Shown: one piece after another, positions 32,837-41,245 of the stretch
Layout of the letters: each line of letters starts with the position of its first letter
Numbering within the stretch: the stretch's first letter is position 1
Assembly: GCA_020635875.1 (NCBI GenBank)
Contig: JACJYY010000003.1
Span: 1-64,000, forward strand
Origin: Flavobacteriales bacterium
Lineage (GTDB): Bacteria > Bacteroidota > Bacteroidia > Flavobacteriales > Flavobacteriaceae
Direction: 5' to 3'
Length of the DNA stretch: 64,000 nucleotides
Position numbers and translations under genes: made by a program
The notes under the pieces: model-generated
Databases searched by the model: none
Seen by the model: the letters and a program-made list of their open reading frames with translations, nothing else
What the model was told of the DNA's origin: nothing

Positions 32837-33031
32837 TTATTCTTTTTTGTCGTCCACCTTTTTGGTTTCGTCGCTAGTGCCTTTAGAGGCGTCTTTGAAT
32901 TCCTTTAACCCACTTCCTAATCCGCGCATCAATTCAGGGATTTTTTTACCTCCAAAAAGTAAAAGAACTACAACAACTATTAAAGTAATTTGCATTGGGC
33001 CAATTACTAAAAGGATATTTAATAAATTCAT
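32837..33031 (-). CDS. tatA: Twin-arginine translocase subunit TatA/TatE
   Basis: 64 residues with the standard TatA plan: a hydrophobic N-terminal helix (about 1-27, IGPMQITLIVVVVLLLFG), the hinge GGKKIPELMRGLGSGLKEFKDA as the amphipathic helix, and a short acidic/Lys-rich tail (DETKKVDDKKE). TatA forms the pore for export of folded proteins with twin-arginine signals. It is divergent from the pseudouridine synthase gene, each with its own TAnnTTTG box in a 43-bp gap. Confidence 0.93.
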   Translation of the reverse strand: MNLLNILLVIGPMQITLIVVVVLLLFGGKKIPELMRGLGSGLKEFKDASKGTSDETKKVDDKKE

Positions 33032-33038
33032 AACTGCT

Positions 33039-33046
33039 TATTTTTG
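33039..33046 (+). promoter_or_regulatory. -7 box of the pseudouridine synthase gene
   Basis: TATTTTTG fits TAnnTTTG and ends 28 bp before the ATG at 33075. It lies 5 bp from the opposing tatA box, so the two divergent promoters overlap. Confidence 0.55.
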
Positions 33047-33051
33047 TCTCA

Positions 33052-33059
33052 CAAAGATA
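33052..33059 (-). promoter_or_regulatory. -7 box of tatA
   Basis: The minus strand reads TATCTTTG, a perfect TAnnTTTG, 20 bp before the tatA ATG. Confidence 0.55.
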
Positions 33060-33074
33060 GGAACTTTTATCATT

Positions 33075-33641
33075 ATGCATCGACATTTTATTCTACATAA
33101 ACCGTATGGTTATTTGAGTCAGTTTATTTATGAATTAAAACGCAAGAAAAAACTTTTAGGCGAATTGTACGATTTTCCTGAGGGAACTATGGCAATAGGT
33201 CGATTAGATGAAGACTCCGAAGGTTTATTGCTATTGACAACCGATGGAATGATGAGTGAGATAGTGAGGAGCAAAAAAGTGACTAAGGAGTATTATGCTC
33301 AAGTTGATGGAATGATTACCCAATCTGCCATAGAGCAACTGAAAAGGGGCGTTGAAATCGGTTTCAAAGGCAAAAAATACACAACCCTACCCTGTGAGGC
33401 AAGAGGGATTGAAGATCCTAGTTTTTTGCCTCGGACACAAAAAATAAGAGACGCTCGACATGGGCCTACCTCATGGATTTCCATTACATTAACAGAAGGT
33501 AAGTTCAGGCAGGTACGCAAAATGACGGCTGCTGTGGGATTTCCTACTTTACGATTAGTAAGGGTAAGGATTGGAAACATATCTCTAGGTGCATTGCAGT
33601 CTGGTCAGGTAAGGGAGGTCAAGGATTTTGGCATAGACTAA
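33075..33641 (+). CDS. 23S rRNA pseudouridine synthase, RluE/RsuA family
   Basis: 188 residues from ATG at 33075. The frame is open back to 32802, but that part overlaps tatA and precedes the promoter, so 33075 is the start. HKPYGYLSQF opens the catalytic domain; GRLDEDSEGLLLLTTDG holds the catalytic Asp; TSWISITLTEGKFRQVRKMTAAVGFPTLRLVR is the family's second core motif. There is no N-terminal S4 domain, which together with the short length favours RluE, the enzyme for one 23S rRNA uridine (U2457 in E. coli). The exact site here is not proven. Confidence 0.88.
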   Translation: MHRHFILHKPYGYLSQFIYELKRKKKLLGELYDFPEGTMAIGRLDEDSEGLLLLTTDGMMSEIVRSKKVTKEYYAQVDGMITQSAIEQLKRGVEIGFKGKKYTTLPCEARGIEDPSFLPRTQKIRDARHGPTSWISITLTEGKFRQVRKMTAAVGFPTLRLVRVRIGNISLGALQSGQVREVKDFGID

Positions 33642-33666
33642 AGCTATTTTTGTAGGGCTTAATTCA

Positions 33667-33674
33667 TATATTTG
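33667..33674 (+). promoter_or_regulatory. -7 box abutting the start codon of the LytM-like gene
   Basis: TATATTTG fits TAnnTTTG perfectly and ends only 5 bp before the ATG at 33680. The transcription start would fall at or next to the ATG, which implies a leaderless message or a later translation start. Confidence 0.5.
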
Positions 33675-33679
33675 CTTTT

Positions 33680-34549
33680 ATGTCAAGAGGTAGGGTAAAA
33701 AGAAGAAAGCTATACCGTAGGCTTACCGCCAAAGGAAGAATAGTGGTTGTTAAAGAAGACTCTTTCGAAGAAAAATTTTCGATAGGGTTTAATATTATTC
33801 GTTTGTTTATTTTCTTGACCTTGTCCAGTATTGCAATAATTGCCTTAACGACTATTATCATTGCCTTTACACCTTTACGGGAATATATCCCAGGCTATTC
33901 TTCTACAGCTTTAAAAAAATCAGCCTTAGAGTTGGCCATTAAATCAGATTCCTTGGAGCAAGTGATAAGCGCAAACGAGCAATATATCCGTTCCATCAAA
34001 AAAGTATTGAAAAACGAATTTGAATTTGCGCATATAAGCAAAGATTCAATTGTAGCTCCTGCCGAATTTTCTCCAAAAGGTTTGTTGTTAGAAGCTACCA
34101 AATCGGAGCTTGAACTTAGAGAATATGTAGAAAAGGAAGACCGTTATAATCTGTTTGAAAAAGCCTCCTATTTAGATAAAGTGGTATTGTTTGCACCTGT
34201 AAAAGGGAAAATAATCAAACCTTTTAATGTAAAAGAAAAACAGTATGCTGTACGGATAACCCTAGGAGCAGACAAGGCGGTAAAGGCAGTTTCTAAAGGG
34301 ACGGTATTATTTGCGGACTGGACGGTGGGTAGTGATTTTGTGGTCATTATAAGACACAAAGAAGGATTGGTTTCGGTATATAAAGGCTGTACTTCTGTCA
34401 ATAAGTCGATTGGTGATTTTGTGCGATCGGGCGAAGTAATAGGTTTGGGTTCATTTTCTGAGGAGACCAATAAGGGAGCGATTTCTTTTGAACTTTGGAA
34501 AGATGGTATGCCTGTAAATCCACAGGATTTAATTGATTTTGAACAATAA
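33680..34549 (+). CDS. Degenerate M23/LytM-type protein without metal ligands
   Basis: 289 residues. A basic cytoplasmic N-terminus is followed by one membrane helix (LFIFLTLSSIAIIALTTIIIAF, about 42-63), a helical stretch (about 75-150) and a C-terminal LytM fold (about 170-289). In active M23 enzymes H-x-G-x-D and H-x-H bind zinc. Here the first reads TLGAD, the last reads ISFELW, and the YAH position reads YKG, so all three His ligands are absent. It is therefore probably a non-catalytic regulator or scaffold in cell-wall remodelling, comparable in concept to EnvC. GH3 and the DUF6909-like gene follow closely and may be co-transcribed. Confidence 0.8.
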   Translation: MSRGRVKRRKLYRRLTAKGRIVVVKEDSFEEKFSIGFNIIRLFIFLTLSSIAIIALTTIIIAFTPLREYIPGYSSTALKKSALELAIKSDSLEQVISANEQYIRSIKKVLKNEFEFAHISKDSIVAPAEFSPKGLLLEATKSELELREYVEKEDRYNLFEKASYLDKVVLFAPVKGKIIKPFNVKEKQYAVRITLGADKAVKAVSKGTVLFADWTVGSDFVVIIRHKEGLVSVYKGCTSVNKSIGDFVRSGEVIGLGSFSEETNKGAISFELWKDGMPVNPQDLIDFEQ

Positions 34550-34567
34550 TATTTTTAGTCTTTCAAC

Positions 34568-36055
34568 ATGCTAATTAAACAAATTGCAGCACGAGTTTTT
34601 GCTCGAAAAATCAACGCCAAAACTCAAAAATGGGCAAAAAACCCAGTAGAGACACAACAACGTGTTTTTAAGCAATTGATAAAAGAAGCCAAGCACACGG
34701 CTTTTGGCCAAGACCATGAATTTGAAAGTATTCAATCCCATCGCGATTTTGTCAATAAAGTTCCTATTCGAGACTATGAGGCATTAAGACCATATATAGA
34801 CCGCATGGTGGCAGGAGAAGAAGATGTGCTGTGGAAAGGCAAACCCATTTATCTGGCTAAAACGTCGGGGACTACTTCAGGAGCAAAATACATTCCTTTG
34901 ACTAAGGAGTCCATTCCGTATCATATTAGAGCGGCTCGTAATGCTATTTTAGCTTACATCTACGAGACACATAACACTAAGTTTGTTTCTGGTAAGATGA
35001 TATTTTTACAAGGAAGCCCCGAGTTGTCCAAAAAGAACGGAATCAATCTAGGGAGATTGTCGGGAATTGTAGCGCACTATGTACCACAATATTTGCAAAA
35101 GAACAGAATGCCCTCGCTCAAAACCAATTGCATTGAAGATTGGGAAACCAAAGTAGATGCTATTGTAGCGGAGACCATTAATGAGAATATGACGGTGATT
35201 AGTGGGATTCCATCATGGGTGCAAATGTATTTTGAAAAACTAAAAGAAAAATCAGGTAAACCGATTGGCGAACTTTTCAAAAATTTCAGTTTGTTCATTT
35301 ATGGAGGAGTAAACTACGAACCCTACCGTGCTAAGTTCGAGAATCTGATCGGTCGTAAAGTAGACAGTATCGAATTGTTTCCAGCTTCTGAAGGTTTTTT
35401 TGCTTATCAAGATTCGCAAAAAGCCAAAGGGATGTTGTTGTTATTGGATGCTGGTATTTTTTATGAATTTATTAAAACGGAGGATTTCTTTGGGGATAAC
35501 CCAAAACGATATACCATTGGAGAGGTAGAACTGGAGACGGATTATGTATTAATCATATCAACCAATGCGGGGTTGTGGGGGTATAATATTGGGGATACCG
35601 TACGATTTACTTCTTTAAAGCCATATCGACTGATTGTGTCAGGGCGTATCAAACATTTTATCTCGGCTTTTGGAGAACATGTGATTGGAAAAGAAGTTGA
35701 ATTGGCGATGCAAGAAGCGATGGAGGGAACAGATATCCGTATCAATGAGTTTACGGTAGCACCACAAATTACCCCAAAAGAAGGCTTGCCCTATCACGAA
35801 TGGTTCATCGAGTTTGAGAACGAGCCAAAGGACAGGGCTTTATTTATCCAAAAACTAGAAGCATCCATGCGCAGACAAAACATTTACTACGATGATTTGA
35901 TTGTGGGAAATGTTCTACAAACTTTAGTGGTAACAGATGTGGCGCCTAATGGTTTTCAAGAATATATGAAGTCTATCGGGAAATTAGGGGGGCAAAACAA
36001 AATCCCAAGATTATCAAATGACCGAAAAATTGCCGACCTTCTGCCATTGAAATAA
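34568..36055 (+). CDS. GH3 auxin-responsive promoter-like protein (acyl-acid-amido synthetase fold)
   Basis: 495 residues. AKTSGTTSGAKYIPLT is the ATP-binding loop of the ANL-type GH3 family; YGGVNYEPYR, ELFPASEGFFAYQD and GDTVRFTSLKPYRLIVSGRIKHFISAFGEHV follow in order. Plant GH3 enzymes join amino acids to hormones; the natural substrates of bacterial homologues are unknown. Common in Bacteroidota, often near this LytM-like gene. It starts 18 bp after the LytM-like stop. Confidence 0.9.
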   Translation: MLIKQIAARVFARKINAKTQKWAKNPVETQQRVFKQLIKEAKHTAFGQDHEFESIQSHRDFVNKVPIRDYEALRPYIDRMVAGEEDVLWKGKPIYLAKTSGTTSGAKYIPLTKESIPYHIRAARNAILAYIYETHNTKFVSGKMIFLQGSPELSKKNGINLGRLSGIVAHYVPQYLQKNRMPSLKTNCIEDWETKVDAIVAETINENMTVISGIPSWVQMYFEKLKEKSGKPIGELFKNFSLFIYGGVNYEPYRAKFENLIGRKVDSIELFPASEGFFAYQDSQKAKGMLLLLDAGIFYEFIKTEDFFGDNPKRYTIGEVELETDYVLIISTNAGLWGYNIGDTVRFTSLKPYRLIVSGRIKHFISAFGEHVIGKEVELAMQEAMEGTDIRINEFTVAPQITPKEGLPYHEWFIEFENEPKDRALFIQKLEASMRRQNIYYDDLIVGNVLQTLVVTDVAPNGFQEYMKSIGKLGGQNKIPRLSNDRKIADLLPLK

Positions 36056-36063
36056 TCAGACAA

Positions 36064-37758
36064 TTGAAAGAATACCCACACAAAGCTCGGACAAAAGCGC
36101 AAATCTCTACCAAAGCCATTGAGCGCTTGTACATCACAATGGAACATTTGTTCTACAGAGGGCATTATAAACCTATGGGGATGTCTGGGGATACTTTGTG
36201 CGAAGCGCTTTTGGAGTTACAGCCAGAGATATATGGTTCGATTGCTGAGGACAGAACCGAATTAAACGGACTTCTGTATGTCAAGGAACGTTTACCGCAA
36301 GGGATAGAAGAATGTCGTTTTATCAATATTACCTCCAAGGAAGGTTATGCTGATTCACATTTTGAAGTAATTGTAGCACCCAAAAGAAAACGCAATAGTT
36401 ATCGCATTGATCAGGAACAGATTAACATAGAGGTAACACGCAGTAAATCGGACATCTACGATATATTGACTCATCTTACATTTATCTATATAGAATCACA
36501 TAAAATTCGAAAAAAAGTATGGAATGAGGACGCAGGACGAGCCTCACATGATTGGAAAAAAGTAGAGGATATCGTAACATCTAAAGCATCCATAGGGGAT
36601 ACCGATAAAGAAACAGCTTTGTGTTTATTATCGCCTATTTTGGGGCGATCTTTCCACGAAATGATGGAGGTCTACCCTTTGTATGCTACGACTACTAATC
36701 CAGACTACTTTTTGCATTTCATTTATTATTTGGGTAAGACAGCCATTGATGAGGTAGCCTACAATCTTTTGCGTGAGATACGGTTTAGTTCTTTGTTACA
36801 AGAGCGTTTGGGACATCATATCTATTCAGAACAATGGGCAAATGATATTAAAAAAGTGTTGTTTGAAAAGGATTTAATCCAAAGACCTTTGCATATTATT
36901 AGTGCCAATATGCACAGTGTCATGAATACGCTTTTCGCCAAAACAGCTTTGCGAGATAAGGTAGATGGAATTAATGAAGGGTATAAAGTGTATGATCTTT
37001 TGAGTGAATCACAAAATAGAGCACTGCGTCAAGAAGTGCATCAATTCGCCGAAAAAAATGGTATGGTATATATCAAAGACCAATCAGGAGCAACTATTGA
37101 TGCCCAGTTATTTGATACCGCTCAAATTGATTTTTCACAAACGGATTATGGAGACTTTAGTCCAAATAAAGAAAACGCACCAGTGATAATGGTAATGGAT
37201 TATGCTTTTGGCGAACAGGCTTATAGTGCCATGGATGAGTTGCTCAAACCTTATATTTCCGCTCAGGGCGAAAGGTATTTATTGAAAGTGGACTCCATTT
37301 CTATAATGGGTAAAGCAGGAATCTTAGCAGGGAATAAAGGTGATTTGATGATTCCAAGCTCTCATATCAACGAAGGAACGGCAGATAATTATCCGTTTAA
37401 AAACGAATTGAAAGTGTCTGATTTTGCAAATTGTGGGTTACAAGTTTTTGAAGGATCTATGGTCACGGTTTTGGGTACTTCATTACAAAACAAAGATTTA
37501 TTACAGTTTTTCATGGAATCTACTTGGCAATCCATTGGACTCGAAATGGAAGGCGCACATTACCAAAAGGCCATACAAGCCGCTTCCAAAATCCGTAAGT
37601 CTATCCAAGAAAACGTCCAGTTGAGGTATGCCTATTATGCCTCAGATAATCCACTCAAAACAGGTAGCACTTTAGCCTCAGGAGGATTAGGTTTAACGGG
37701 TGTGAAACCTACCTATCTAATTACACAGAAGATATTGGAGCAGGTGTTGTCAAAATAA
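36064..37758 (+). CDS. DUF6909-like protein with a nucleoside-phosphorylase-like C-terminus
   Basis: 564 residues from TTG at 36064 (KEYPHKARTKAQIS); the start is uncertain, with the next ATG near 36139 (MEHLFYRGHYKPMG). I associate the family with DUF6909 of Bacteroidota. The C-terminal third carries MGKAGILAGNKGDLMIPSSH, FEGSMVTVLGTSLQ and GLEMEGAHYQKA. The E-M-E-G motif and the preceding G-rich strands resemble the purine nucleoside phosphorylase/AMP nucleosidase fold, so it may bind or cleave a nucleotide. It follows GH3 by 8 bp. Confidence 0.7.
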   Translation: MKEYPHKARTKAQISTKAIERLYITMEHLFYRGHYKPMGMSGDTLCEALLELQPEIYGSIAEDRTELNGLLYVKERLPQGIEECRFINITSKEGYADSHFEVIVAPKRKRNSYRIDQEQINIEVTRSKSDIYDILTHLTFIYIESHKIRKKVWNEDAGRASHDWKKVEDIVTSKASIGDTDKETALCLLSPILGRSFHEMMEVYPLYATTTNPDYFLHFIYYLGKTAIDEVAYNLLREIRFSSLLQERLGHHIYSEQWANDIKKVLFEKDLIQRPLHIISANMHSVMNTLFAKTALRDKVDGINEGYKVYDLLSESQNRALRQEVHQFAEKNGMVYIKDQSGATIDAQLFDTAQIDFSQTDYGDFSPNKENAPVIMVMDYAFGEQAYSAMDELLKPYISAQGERYLLKVDSISIMGKAGILAGNKGDLMIPSSHINEGTADNYPFKNELKVSDFANCGLQVFEGSMVTVLGTSLQNKDLLQFFMESTWQSIGLEMEGAHYQKAIQAASKIRKSIQENVQLRYAYYASDNPLKTGSTLASGGLGLTGVKPTYLITQKILEQVLSK

Positions 37759-37808
37759 TCATAACATGGTCTAATAGTTTTGAATCTTTACCAAAACCAA
37801 TAAAAAAC

Positions 37809-37816
37809 TATATTTG
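37809..37816 (+). promoter_or_regulatory. -7 box of the polysaccharide operon
   Basis: TATATTTG fits TAnnTTTG and lies 39 bp upstream of the chain-length regulator ATG. It is the likely main promoter for the collinear polysaccharide genes, which show few gaps down to 49374. Confidence 0.6.
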
Positions 37817-37855
37817 TGCAGTATAAAAACCAATTTAACAAAATAACCCCACAAA

Positions 37856-38809
37856 ATGAGCGTGAATAGTAGTGAGAAAGAAGTAGATGTATTGGACATC
37901 GGAAAAAGCCTTAAAAGCCTAGTTTTTGGTTTTGCCAAAATGATTGTAGATGTCCTCACTTTCTTAAAAAAGAAAGCCATTATTTTAATTGCAATAATTG
38001 TCGTTGGTGGAGGTGTTGGATACTTAATCGATGAAAAATTTCCTAAATACGAAAGTCAAGTAATTGTAGCGGCTAACTTTGAGAGTATTGATTATTTGTA
38101 CAATACCATTGAGTTGATTAACTCAAAAATCAAAGAAAAAGACACGGTGTATTTAAAAGAAGTTGGAATTACCAATCACAAAGAGGTTAAAAAGATTTCG
38201 ATAGAACCTGTAATTGACGTGTACGATTTTATCTCTAAAAATCCACAAAACTTTGAGATGATTCAGTTGTTATCAGAGAGCGGAGATGCACAATCAACCA
38301 TTAAAGACATTACTACAAGTAAGAATTACTCCTCTCATCAGATCACTTTAATTACCTCAAATAAAGAAATCTCTAAAGGTATAATTCAATCATTATTGTT
38401 GTATTTAAACAATAATAAGTTCCATGAAGAGTTGCGTCAGGTAACCATCAAAAACTTAGACTATCAATTACAGTCTAATGAAGAGATGATTGATCAAATT
38501 GACGAAATCTTAAAAGGGTTTTCACTTGAAAAACAACAAGGGAGGTCAAGCGATAAGTTGGTATATTACAATGATAATATGCAATTGAATGAAATTATTA
38601 ACACTCGAAACAATTTAGTGGTTGAACAAGGAAAAATAAGGGTGCAAAAACAATATTTTGATCGTTTTATCAAAGAAAAAAGTACTTCTTTGAATATCAA
38701 AAATACAAAAGGGCTTTCCTCCAAGTTAAAGTTAGTTTTTCCATTAATAGGATTAACCTTGTTTTTGGTGATGAGTCTCATTTTGTCTTGGGCAAAAAAA
38801 GTTGAATAA
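37856..38809 (+). CDS. Polysaccharide chain-length determinant (Wzz-like co-polymerase)
   Basis: 317 residues with two membrane helices, KKAIILIAIIVVGGGVGYLI (about 40-59) and KLVFPLIGLTLFLVMSLIL (about 292-310). Between them lies a long periplasmic part with a coiled-coil-like region (QLQSNEEMIDQIDEILKGF). This is the plan of Wzz-type polysaccharide co-polymerases, which set glycan length together with Wzy. No cytoplasmic tyrosine kinase is attached. First gene of the polysaccharide operon. Confidence 0.8.
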   Translation: MSVNSSEKEVDVLDIGKSLKSLVFGFAKMIVDVLTFLKKKAIILIAIIVVGGGVGYLIDEKFPKYESQVIVAANFESIDYLYNTIELINSKIKEKDTVYLKEVGITNHKEVKKISIEPVIDVYDFISKNPQNFEMIQLLSESGDAQSTIKDITTSKNYSSHQITLITSNKEISKGIIQSLLLYLNNNKFHEELRQVTIKNLDYQLQSNEEMIDQIDEILKGFSLEKQQGRSSDKLVYYNDNMQLNEIINTRNNLVVEQGKIRVQKQYFDRFIKEKSTSLNIKNTKGLSSKLKLVFPLIGLTLFLVMSLILSWAKKVE

Positions 38810-38816
38810 AAAGTAT

Positions 38817-39824
38817 ATGAAAAGTATATTAGTTACAGGAGGAGCAGGTTTTATTGGGTCTAATTTTGTTCCGTATTTTATTGAAGAAAATCCAGATTAC
38901 CATATAATCAATATTGATTTGTTGACTTATGCGGGAGATTTGGCCAATTTATCAGAAGTAGAAGGGCATGAACGTTACACGTTCGTCAAAGGAGATATTT
39001 GTGACAGAGAGTTGATAGAATCACTTTTTGTAAAATATGACATCAGAGGGGTAATTCACTTTGCAGCTGAGTCCCACGTAGATAATTCGATCAGCAATCC
39101 AGCGAGTTTCATTACGACTAATGTGATGGGAACATTTACTTTAATAGATGTAGCTCGTAAGTATTGGATGCAAGGACCTAATCAATACAAAGCAGGATAC
39201 GAAGATTGTCTGTTCCATCATGTGTCTACTGATGAGGTATACGGAACATTAGGAGAGACGGGTTTGTTTACGGAGTCTACGCCGTATGCACCTAATAGTC
39301 CATACAGTGCCTCAAAGGCATCATCTGATTTTGTCGTACGTAGTTATTTCCATACTTATGGAATGCGAGTAGTAACCACAAATTGTTCTAATAACTATGG
39401 GCCAAAACAGCATAACGAAAAATTAATTCCAACGATTATCCGTAAAGCCATTTCAGGGGAGAATATTCCAATTTATGGAGATGGTAAAAACATCCGCGAT
39501 TGGTTATATGTGTTAGATCATTGTAAAGGGATTGCTTTAGTTTACCAAAAAGGAAAACATGGCGAAACCTATAACATCGGTGGGCGAAACGAAAGAGATA
39601 ACTTATACATAGCTCATACCATTTGCGAATTATTGGACGAGTTGAAACCAAAACAAGCTGGGTCTTATAAAGATCAAATTAAGTTTGTGACGGATCGACC
39701 AGGACATGATTTCAGGTACGCGATTGATGCTGCCAGATTAGAGAATGAGTTGGGCTGGAAAGCAGACGAAAACTTTGAAACAGGAATCAAAAAAACCATT
39801 GCTTGGTATTTAGATAAATATTAA
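38817..39824 (+). CDS. rfbB: dTDP-glucose 4,6-dehydratase
   Basis: 335 residues from ATG at 38817. An in-frame TTG at 38802 exists, but the MKSILVTGGAGFIGSNF start is standard. Motifs: the NAD-binding GGAGFIG, STDEVYG, and the catalytic YSASKAS (Tyr and Lys). It converts dTDP-glucose to dTDP-4-keto-6-deoxyglucose, the shared precursor for dTDP-rhamnose (rfbC, rfbD) and for the amino sugar made by the WecE-like enzyme at 43705. It starts 7 bp after the Wzz stop. Confidence 0.95.
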   Translation: MKSILVTGGAGFIGSNFVPYFIEENPDYHIINIDLLTYAGDLANLSEVEGHERYTFVKGDICDRELIESLFVKYDIRGVIHFAAESHVDNSISNPASFITTNVMGTFTLIDVARKYWMQGPNQYKAGYEDCLFHHVSTDEVYGTLGETGLFTESTPYAPNSPYSASKASSDFVVRSYFHTYGMRVVTTNCSNNYGPKQHNEKLIPTIIRKAISGENIPIYGDGKNIRDWLYVLDHCKGIALVYQKGKHGETYNIGGRNERDNLYIAHTICELLDELKPKQAGSYKDQIKFVTDRPGHDFRYAIDAARLENELGWKADENFETGIKKTIAWYLDKY

Positions 39825-39833
39825 AATAAAAGT

Positions 39834-40694
39834 ATGAAAGGGATCATATTAGCAGGAGGATCAGGAACACGATTGCATCCATTAACGTTAGCCGTAAGTA
39901 AACAGTTGATGCCTGTTTATGATAAACCCATGATATACTATCCGTTATCTGTTTTGATGCTGGCGGACATTAGAGAGATATTGATTATATCCACACCACA
40001 CGATTTACCCTTATTCAAAAAACTATTGGGTGATGGTTCACAATACGGTTGTCATTTTGAATATGCGGTGCAAGATGCACCTAATGGATTAGCCGAGGCA
40101 TTTATTATTGGAAAGAATTTTATAGGTTCAGATAAGGTGGCCCTAATATTAGGGGATAATATCTTTTATGGTTCTGGACTTAATCGATTATTGTTAGAAA
40201 ACAATAGTCCTGATGGAGGTGTGGTATTTGCCTACCATGTACAAGATCCAGAACGTTATGGTGTGGTAGATTTTGATGATGAAGGCAATGTACTTTCATT
40301 AGAAGAAAAACCAGCAGAGCCTAAATCAAATTACGCCGTACCAGGGATCTATTTTTATGATAACGATGTGGTCGAAATTGCCGAAAATATTGAGCCAAGT
40401 GCAAGAGGAGAACTGGAGATTACGGACGTTAACAAAGAGTACTTAAAACGAGGAAAGTTAAAAGTAGGTATCTTGGATAGAGGTATTGCATGGCTGGATA
40501 CAGGAACATTTGACTCGTTGATGCAGGCGGGACAATTTGTACAAGCCATCGAAGAAAGACAAGGTTTAAAGGTAGGTTCCATAGAAGATGTAGCCTATCG
40601 CATGAAGTTTATCACCAAAGAACAATTAGCCCATTTAGTTGCTCCGCTAATGAAGAGTGGCTATGGTAAAAATCTTAAATCAATTACGAAGTAA
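39834..40694 (+). CDS. rfbA: Glucose-1-phosphate thymidylyltransferase
   Basis: 286 residues. MKGIILAGGSGTRLHPLT is the nucleotidyltransferase signature; SKQLMPVYDKPMIYYPLS, LILGDNIFYG, EEKPAEPKSNYAVPGIYF and AWLDTGTFDSLMQA follow as in RmlA. It makes dTDP-glucose from dTTP and glucose-1-phosphate, the entry step of the pathway. It is 9 bp after rfbB and overlaps rfbC by one base (TAATG). The order B-A-C-D forms a tight unit. Confidence 0.96.
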   Translation: MKGIILAGGSGTRLHPLTLAVSKQLMPVYDKPMIYYPLSVLMLADIREILIISTPHDLPLFKKLLGDGSQYGCHFEYAVQDAPNGLAEAFIIGKNFIGSDKVALILGDNIFYGSGLNRLLLENNSPDGGVVFAYHVQDPERYGVVDFDDEGNVLSLEEKPAEPKSNYAVPGIYFYDNDVVEIAENIEPSARGELEITDVNKEYLKRGKLKVGILDRGIAWLDTGTFDSLMQAGQFVQAIEERQGLKVGSIEDVAYRMKFITKEQLAHLVAPLMKSGYGKNLKSITK

Positions 40695-41245
40695 TGCAGT
40701 TTATTGAAACAAAACTTAGAGGATGTTTTGAGATACAGCCCAATGTTATTGGAGACGAGCGTGGTTATTTCATGGAAAGCTTTAACCAAAGCAAATTTAA
40801 TGAAGGTGTGGGTCAAGAGGTTCGATTTGTTCAAGATAATCAGTCATTTTCAAAAAGAGGCGTTTTAAGAGGTTTACATTATCAATGTGGAGATCACGCT
40901 CAAGCAAAATTGGTTCGTGTTTTAGAAGGTGAAGTATTAGATGTAGCGGTGGATATTAGACCAAATTCTCCAACGTATGGGGAGCATGTGACGATACTGT
41001 TGACTGCTGAGAACAAAAAACAGTTTTTTGTGCCCAGAGGTTTTGCCCATGGTTTTGTAGTATTGAGTGAAACCGCCACGTTTTTTTATAAATGCGATAA
41101 TTTTTACAACAAAGAATCAGAGGGAGGTATTATTTATAACGATCCGACCTTAGGGATTGATTGGCAGGTTCCTGAATCGGAATATATAATTTCTGCCAAA
41201 GATCAAGTATTACCAACTCTTGAAAATGCCAAAAAAGCATGGTAG
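40694..41245 (+). CDS. rfbC: dTDP-4-dehydrorhamnose 3,5-epimerase
   Basis: 183 residues of the cupin-like RmlC family. ERGYFMESFNQSKF, FVQDNQSFSKRGVLRGLHYQ (with the catalytic His near LRGLHYQ), VLDVAVDIRPNSPTYG, and FVPRGFAHGFVVLSE are all present. It overlaps rfbA by 1 bp and rfbD by 7 bp, which implies translational coupling within the dTDP-L-rhamnose unit. Confidence 0.96.
   Translation: MQFIETKLRGCFEIQPNVIGDERGYFMESFNQSKFNEGVGQEVRFVQDNQSFSKRGVLRGLHYQCGDHAQAKLVRVLEGEVLDVAVDIRPNSPTYGEHVTILLTAENKKQFFVPRGFAHGFVVLSETATFFYKCDNFYNKESEGGIIYNDPTLGIDWQVPESEYIISAKDQVLPTLENAKKAW

Noticed and set aside
32802..33074. N-terminal extension of the pseudouridine synthase frame
   Set aside because: It overlaps tatA on the other strand and lies upstream of the TAnnTTTG box; the RluE-type domain starts at the ATG at 33075.
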